NCBI RefSeq assembly: GCF_026914185.1 | Contig: NC_070559.1 | Coordinates: 2,728,001-2,792,000 of the forward strand | Length of the DNA stretch: 64,000 nucleotides | Source of the DNA: Puccinia triticina | Taxonomy: Eukaryota > Basidiomycota > Pucciniomycetes > Pucciniales > Pucciniaceae | Reading direction: 5' to 3' | Part shown: positions 58,080-64,000 of the stretch, piece by piece | Layout of the letters: the number at the start of each line of letters is the position of its first letter | Numbering within the stretch: the stretch's first letter is position 1 | Notes under the pieces: generated by a model | The model's database searches: none | Told to the model about the DNA's origin: nothing | What the model saw: the letters and a program-made list of their open reading frames with translations, nothing else | Made by a program: the position numbers and the translations under genes

Positions 58080-59612
58080 ATGACTACGAACAACAATGAG
58101 GCCAACCCGCCACCCCTACGCCAATCGGTCGCCAGGGTCAGCAGACCGTTCACCGCCCACACGGCCACCCTACCGTCCCACCAGTCCACCTCCAGGCTTC
58201 CGCTCCTCCCAACGGCAAGAGTCGAGGCTTCGCCAGCAGCCTGCATGTATCTCTCCAAGGCCTCGATCCATGGACCCAAGCTGATCAAACCCCTCCGGGC
58301 ACACACGGCTACCCTCGTCAACGACGCGATCTGGATATTCGGCGGGACAGACCTCAATGGGTGCTTCAAGGACGTCTGGAAATTGGACCTCGAAACTCTC
58401 AGCTTCGCTCGAATGAAATGTAAAGGCCTCGAAGAAGAAATGGACGAGGATCTTAACCTTGGCTCCTCTTCTCTCGACGACTCTCTCGACCCTCATTACA
58501 ACCTCCGCAACTCTTCTACTAATAATCTCAGTCCCGCGAGAAGACTTCGCAGTAATCCTAAAGATCATATTCCTCCCCCTTGTCGCGCTCATTCGGCTAC
58601 ACATCTCGACGGTAGAATATTCATCTTTGGAGGAGGCGATGGTCCAAATTATTTTGATGTCCTATACTATTTAGATACAAGTAAGTCCCTATTCATTTAA
58701 GAAGCGATTGGTAAATGCTCGAAACACTGAACCCCCTCAAAAACCCCATCATTTTACGAAAAAAACAACAACAGTTTCGTTGACATGGACCAAACCAAGA
58801 GTGAAAGGCGTCCTACCATCGACCAGACGAGCCCATGCCACGGTTCTCTACGGCACTCAGTTAATTATCTTTGGAGGTGGGAACGGTTCACGAGCATTGA
58901 ACGATGTCCACGCGCTCGACCTCAGTGATCTTTCGAACCTCGAATGGCGAGAACTGGCTATCAAGGGTCGTTCCCCCCTCAATCGCGGCTATCACAGCGC
59001 TAACCTGGTCGGTAGTAAATGTATTATCTTTGGCGGTAGCGATGGCGGTGAATGTTTTAGTGATATCTTTATCTTGGATCTAGGTTTGTTTCTTCCCCTT
59101 TTTCGCGTTTCTTCTCTCTTGCTGTAGAGTCTCATTTTCGATTTCCTTTTTATACGCGATCTTGGGGGTCAACAAAAGAAAACTTGACGTGGATTCAGGT
59201 CGAGGTTGAATGTCCTATTGCCCGACTTGCTCACACTTCCACACAGGTAGGCTCCTATCTATTCGTAATTGGTGGACACGATGGGGAAGACTACACCTCT
59301 GAAGTGAAGCTCTTCAATCTAGGTAAGTGGCCCCTCCCCTCGACGATAAGTTTTCTCAGTTTTGGTAACGGGTTCTGTGTTTTTTTAGTGACGTTACAAT
59401 GGGAACCCCGGACAGTCAAAGGGCAATTGCCGCCCCGGATCGGATATCATACTGCGACCCTTCACGACTCTCGACTGATCATCATCGGCGGGTTTGATGG
59501 CAGACATGTTTACGATCAAGTCTGGTGTCTCGAGCTTGCCTCATCAGCTTATCTGCCTCAGGTCACTAACTTCACTATCCCCGTCGACGAACCCTCGGAC
59601 GCTGATCTGTAG
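58080..59612 (+). CDS. Kelch-repeat protein
   Basis: Exons 58080-58680, 58775-59083, 59179-59322 and 59389-59612; introns of 94, 95 and 66 nt, all phase 1; joined frame 425 aa, no stop. Six Kelch blades: RAHTATL..IWIFGG (73), RAHSATH..IFIFGG (169), RAHATVL..LIIFGG (219), RGYHSAN..CIIFGG, RLAHTST..LFVIGG and RIGYHTA..LIIIGG, each with the double Gly and following acidic/Gly turn. An acidic linker (about residues 116-140) separates blades 1 and 2. Kelch propellers of this size are usually protein-binding scaffolds; no catalytic or BTB/F-box domain is seen. The ATG at 58080 is the first good one in frame. Confidence 0.85.
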
Positions 59613-60303
59613 AAGCTGTGAACCTAACGCGCGAAGTCCTCCCCTACCCTGTCCCATATACTCACCCCATCGTCTGAGCCTTTGCCGGAAGGATATCCCC
59701 CCCCCCCCTAGACATTGATTTTGCATGAGGCTCATTCTTCAGCCCCTTTTTCGGTTTTTTTGACTCCTCAGGCATTGTTTTTTTCTGTTTTTATTCTCTG
59801 TGTCTGCATCCTATCTCTGAGCCTGCATTTATTTATTTCATCCCCTTGTACAATTTATTTATTTTATTCAAAAGTACAAACAGATTGGCAAAAAAAAATC
59901 TACATTTTTCTTCTTGTTTACATACACCATGGAATCTTTTTTTTTTTAATTTTTGCACATTGCACAAACCTCATCTGGCTGAAGTTAGCATGGCACAAAT
60001 GTATTTAAGCCGTTGTCCCTGCAATGGCTGGGGTTTGGCCTAGTCAAGATGTGAAGCATTCCTACAGGAGAACTGATGATTTGTCAGCAAGAATCTGCAA
60101 GCTTAATTGGTGGTGGCCAATGTCCTCACCCCCTACAGCCCACAGTTTTATGCTAGTTTTTTTTCTCCTAACCAGTTGAAGCTTGTATTTTTTGTCAGAT
60201 ATTGGGCCTAGGCCCGCCCGGACCAAGCACGGGTTCATCTCAGCCCAGTGCAGAAGAAACCAGCCTCAGCCTCATTGTCCCTGTCAACAGCCACAATAAC
60301 ACC
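59613..60303. other. 3-prime flank of the Kelch gene
   Basis: C-run near 59700, T-rich DNA, no credible frame. Likely 3-prime UTR then intergenic. Confidence 0.4.
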
Positions 60304-60505
60304 AATGCTGAAACAAGTACAATACATGGAGCATATCTGGTAAACGTTTTTCATTGAAGATACAGACCTACAAGTCCTATTTTTTGTTTTTAGCCCTGAT
60401 TATGTATAGGATGGCTGAAAACAAAAAATGGGACATGTAGATATCCATCTTCAATGAAAAACATTTACCAGATATGCTCCATGTATCGTACTTGTTTCAG
60501 CGTTG
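60304..60505. mobile_element. 202-bp hAT-type MITE with 8-bp target duplication
   Basis: A near-perfect palindrome (AATGCTGAAACAAGTAC pairs with the right end; arms about 85 bp). It is flanked by ATAACACC on both sides (60296-60303 and 60506-60513), the length typical of hAT insertions. A 98-codon frame at 60454-60750 overlaps its right arm and is probably not a gene. Confidence 0.85.
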
Positions 60506-60782
60506 ATAACACCTCAGGTCAAGCCACCAATGGTAAGTTCCTTTTTCAAAAACTGAACCAGGTTGATGAATTTAAACCAAACCTGATGAACCAGTGCAAA
60601 CAGCTAACCCAGTCCATGATTACCGTGCCAACCAGATCACGGGCAGATGATTGTGAGCCCTGTCCAAACTGTTCAAGAACAAACCACTGTGACTACGTCC
60701 CTGTTCACTTGGACCGGCTTGATGTAACCATAACCAAGCCATGTACGTAGCAACAACGATATCACCTGTCCATCTACATGAT

Positions 60783-60798
60783 TTGTATAAAAGGAGCG
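60783..60798 (+). promoter_or_regulatory. TATA box of an LTR-like promoter
   Basis: TGTATAAAAGGAGCGC followed by a C/T-rich start region. No gene follows directly. It resembles the promoter near 21306 and may be a solo LTR. Confidence 0.35.
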
Positions 60799-61299
60799 CT
60801 GACATACGCAGCTTCTTCTCATTCTTGTTCTCCAGTCACCACCTCCACTTCCACTTCACACCATTGACTCAATCCAGCACCCAGCAAAACTCAGCAAACC
60901 CTATCTGACCTTTCCTCAGCCTCATTTCACTGTTATCATCAATAAGCTCGCAAAGAACTTGTACCGCGGCCTGTCACCATGGGAGTTTGCTTGGCACTTG
61001 TGTGCAAGTGTCATTGTACAATATTGTTTAGAACCCTGTTAGATATATCCTGGAACTTGTGCCTCAATGTATGCTGAATTCATGATGGATTTATGTTTAA
61101 CTTATGCAAATTTGAGCTGAAGGCACTTTAGAAAGGATTTTAATTCAATTGGAAACCAGCTCCAACTTGACTCTAGTTAATACTGGAACTTTTTTAGAAC
61201 AAATTTTTAACTGCCTTGCAAAGCAATATCAAATACTTGGCAGAAACAAGTTATTTACCACGGGAATCATATATTTCTAGATCTGGCCCCTATCATCTG

Positions 61300-61580
61300 T
61301 CAGCTGGTACTTGCCACCCGTGGGCCGGTACCTGTGGAAGTGCGCAGGTATCCGCCGGGTGCGGCTGCGGGGGTCCAGTCTGGGTCCAAATTCAGGCAGG
61401 TACCTGCGCACAAATCACCATTCTGCACAGCTCTGCTCGCCCCTAGTGCCCATTGGCGGGTACTAAGTACCTGTGGGTGGGTACCCGTGTAAGTACGCAG
61501 GTAACAGCCAGCAGGTACGGATGTCCATTCTGGGTCAAAATTCAGGAAGATACCTGCACCCGCTGCGGGTACCCTTGTGC
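61300..61580. repeat. GGGTACCCGC-type dispersed repeat, copy 3
   Basis: Two adjacent blocks with GGTACCTG, GCGCAGGTAT and GGTACCCGTG motifs. It is more diverged than the copies at 11893 and 15960, but keeps a TCCA(G/T)TCTGGGTC segment. Confidence 0.5.
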
Positions 61581-61649
61581 AAAGTGCCAGCTCTATATAT
61601 TTCTTTCTATCCTGTGTTTATCATAAATCCCAAAAAGCTCAAGATATGT

Positions 61650-62165
61650 TAGTGGTACACATAAAGATACATGTGTAAGTTTGTGTGACACATTCTTTAG
61701 TTGCTGAATTTTTTTCACAAAATATTACAAGTTCTGTATTAATCAGGAGTTGCGTATTACTTCAGAAAATATCCACAAAATCATTTTTGTACATATGGCT
61801 GAATGTTATAAACAATTTTTGAAGGGTCCACCTAAGCCCCTGGCTCTGCATGAGCACTCAGGTTGGCATCACTTGGCTCAGTGATGAAAAATGTGACACA
61901 CCAGCACACATGTGTAAATTTGTGTGACACATTCTTCAGCTGCTAAATTTTGTCCCAAGGGAGTTAGAATTCTGGGAAAAGTCCAGGGGAGCCTCAGATT
62001 ACCCAGGGTTTTTGAATGAATTCAGAAAATCTCCTCAACAGGATTTCTGTATTGATGGATGAAAATCAGATAAAATTATTAAAGGATTCAGCTAATTTGC
62101 CCCTGGGATTGCGGGGCACTCACCTTGGCATGATGTGGCTGGGTGATGGTCTACGTGTCACACAA
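61650..62165. repeat. diverged tandem repeat, about 250-260 bp x 2
   Basis: ACATGTGTAAGTTTGTGTGA (61671) recurs near 61910, and CCCCTGGCTCTGCATGAGCA (61838) recurs in altered form near 62100. Confidence 0.5.
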
Positions 62166-62811
62166 ACGCGCACGCGTTGTGGTAAGACCAATCAACCATC
62201 AACTACATCAAATCATAGTATATTTTAATATTAAAGTATAGTAAAAACTACATACAAAACATAGTTAGTACAAATAACCTCCATGTTAAATTTCACTCAG
62301 CTGTCACAATTATTTTCACACCCAGAAAACTGGTAACATTTCTTTACATAAGTATCAGACATGTAACAAATCTCATAGTAACATTCAAGAATCACCTCTA
62401 AGAAACAGCTCATAGATGTATTTTCCACATAAGAGCAGATTACAGTAGATACACAGTAGATCTCAGAATATATTCCACTCTCAGAGTATAATCACATCTG
62501 ATACACTCTTCTGTGAAAAGAAATTCCTACTTAGATAGTAAAACACCAAGCCCTTTTGTATTTCACACAGCTATTCTCATCACATAGTAGAAGAATCTTT
62601 CAGCTACATATTTCTAGTCTCAGATAAGTTTATCTGCTATGTAAGGAGGCCTCTTCTGCCCCTTCCTGTTGTCTTTTTTCCGCATGTTTGCACTTGATAG
62701 TAATATTGTAGATTACTAGCACTCATCACTTGATATAAATAGTTGAATTATAATATTTTGAAATATTAATTGATATATATAACTTGCCCCCTTGACAAAG
62801 ATGAATTTCAC
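62166..62811. other. no gene; probable upstream part of a copia LTR
   Basis: AT-rich DNA starting after a short palindrome CACAAACGCG..CGCGTTGTG (62160). It may include the 5-prime LTR of the element that begins coding at 63224; a candidate start is TGTGGTAAGACC. Confidence 0.3.
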
Positions 62812-62939
62812 ACATATAACAGTTCTCTTTACATCACTTACATATAACAATCCTCTTTACATCACCTACATATAACAATTCTCTTTACATCACCTACATA
62901 TAACATTCCTCTTCTTCATCCCTTACATATAACATTATG
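62812..62939. repeat. 28-bp tandem repeat, about 4.5 units
   Basis: ACATATAACAATCCTCTTTA repeats at 62812, 62840, 62868, 62896 and 62925, the last spacing being 29 bp. Confidence 0.85.
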
Positions 62940-63123
62940 TTGAGGTGTGGTGTGTGTTGTGTTGTTGTTTCCTTTCTGCTTCCAACCTTTCTCTCTCATT
63001 TCACAGTCTGTGACATCTTGCAGTGTAGTCACCTGAGGCAGCAGAGACGTGGAAGTCTTTTCCTCCTCCTTCCACGAACTCACTCACCTTGTGTTCTGCT
63101 GTCTCAGATGATTCATCTCATCA

Positions 63124-63150
63124 GGTTATGAGTCCCATTGCGCTACAGCT
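63124..63150 (+). other. candidate primer-binding site of a Ty1/copia element
   Basis: GGTTATGAGTCCCATTGCGC follows a CATCA that could end an LTR. Its complement reads like the 5-prime half of a methionine tRNA up to the anticodon loop (..GACTCATAACC), the half-tRNA priming known from some copia elements. It lies 75-100 bp before the gag start. Confidence 0.4.
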
Positions 63151-63223
63151 CTAGCACGTAAAAAATCAGATAACGGTTTGTTACCATCTCGAAGGATCAA
63201 CCTCATTGCTCCATTTCTTCTAA

Positions 63224-64000
63224 ATGTTGACCAGCGATCAAACCTCAAAATCCGCTCCACCACACATGGAGCTCTACGCTCACCCAGCGCTAAAAATCTC
63301 GGGCGTCGAGGCTCTCAAAGCCCCGGGAACCAACTCGAACTACCTGGACTGGGCAGTCCTACTTGAGATCCACTTCAATGTCACTGGTGTTTCCTACATC
63401 ATCAAGCCACCCAAAGGCCACGACAAAAGCCCCCGACGGGAGACTTTTGAACAAGACAACATGGCTGTCTGCTCCGTCATCTCGCAAACCATTGAACCAG
63501 TCAACTTACGCTACATCCAATCGTTCATAGAAGATGCAAGAGGGATGTGGAACGCACTGAAAGAGGCTCACCAGGACTCTTCATCCGGTGGGCGCATGTA
63601 CTGGCTGCAAAAGCTCACGACCGCAAGAATGACGGGCAAAGATGTAGATGCACACATTGATGAGCTCCATTCCTACGCTGAGCGTCTAAACGCAATTGTC
63701 ACCCCGGAGAAACCACTTACCCCGGACGACATCCATGCAACATTGCTGCTCAACTCCCTGCCGCCCGATTGGCTTCCCTGCGTCTCTGCGCTCATGAATG
63801 AGAGCCAGGTCTCATCCTTGAAGATAGTCTCAGCGCTTTGTCAGGAGTCTCTCTGCTGCAAATCCCGTCTCGAGGAGTCTCAACTAGTTGAATCAGTGGC
63901 ACGAGCTAACATTGCCGGCAATCAAAAGCCCCAACCCCCGCACAATCCATTGCTCTTCTGCACCTTCTGCAGCCTAAACGGCCACAACCTCTTGGTATGC
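63224..64000 (+). CDS. Ty1/copia Gag (partial, runs off the window)
   Basis: The ATG at 63224, directly after an in-frame TAA, opens 259 codons without a stop up to the last base. It shows the copia Gag pattern: NYLDWAVLLEIHF, then MWNALKEAH, LTTARMTGKDVDAHIDEL and LLLNSLPPDWLPCVSAL (UBN2-type). It ends in a zinc knuckle CTFCSLNGHNLLVC (C-x2-C-x4-H-x4-C) with all four ligands. It would package the element RNA. The intact frame suggests a young insertion whose pol lies beyond the window. Confidence 0.85.
   Translation, partial: MLTSDQTSKSAPPHMELYAHPALKISGVEALKAPGTNSNYLDWAVLLEIHFNVTGVSYIIKPPKGHDKSPRRETFEQDNMAVCSVISQTIEPVNLRYIQSFIEDARGMWNALKEAHQDSSSGGRMYWLQKLTTARMTGKDVDAHIDELHSYAERLNAIVTPEKPLTPDDIHATLLLNSLPPDWLPCVSALMNESQVSSLKIVSALCQESLCCKSRLEESQLVESVARANIAGNQKPQPPHNPLLFCTFCSLNGHNLLVC

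Noticed and set aside
60454..60750. 98-codon cysteine-containing frame
   Set aside because: Overlaps the right arm of a MITE and has no signal peptide or family match.

Overview
The window looks like a repeat-rich stretch of nuclear genome from a rust fungus (Pucciniales, Puccinia-like). Evidence is short GT..AG introns of about 50-108 nt, small cysteine-rich secreted proteins, rust-style LTR-retrotransposon Gag fragments, Helitrons with replication-protein-A-like (OB-fold) helper genes, and very dense MITE and foldback DNA. The taxon is an inference from these features, not from a search. I see no rRNA or tRNA gene and no prokaryotic feature.

Layout. 1.5-4.7 kb: a very GC-rich three-exon gene for a BCAS3-like WD40 protein. 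5.0-6.6 kb: hairpins and a GC-rich non-coding island. 6.6-8.6 kb: a minus-strand secreted cysteine-rich protein (candidate effector) inside a segment duplicated at 55.6-57.6 kb, which carries a paralogous effector. 8.8-18.4 kb: non-autonomous DNA, including a foldback element, a 151-bp MITE, hairpin arrays, a 1.2-kb 48-bp minisatellite, Helitron 3-prime ends and a 1.4-kb near-palindrome. 18.5-24.1 kb: decayed Ty1/copia and Gag fragments. 24.5-25.9 kb: two MITEs.

About 26-37.9 kb is a fairly well preserved Helitron (Helitron 1). It has an OB-fold gene at 27.5 kb, a Rep-helicase gene at 30.4-34.9 kb with two in-frame stops, a second intact OB-fold gene at 36.0 kb, and a hairpin plus CTAG terminus at 37888; a Tc1/mariner-type MITE is nested near its end. 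About 39.7-52.2 kb holds a second, diverged Helitron (Helitron 2). Its OB-fold gene has one stop, and its Rep-helicase is ruined by stops, a 28-bp duplication and a 966-bp solo LTR. At 53.8-55.0 kb is a broken DDE transposase.

58.1-59.6 kb is an intact four-exon Kelch-repeat gene. The rest holds an 8-bp-TSD MITE, tandem repeats and, at the right edge, the start of a Ty1/copia element whose gag frame is open to the last base.

The likely host genes are therefore the BCAS3-like protein, the two secreted proteins and the Kelch protein. Almost everything else is transposon derived. The most striking theme is at least seven separate elements, each built almost wholly from copies of its own short palindromic motif.
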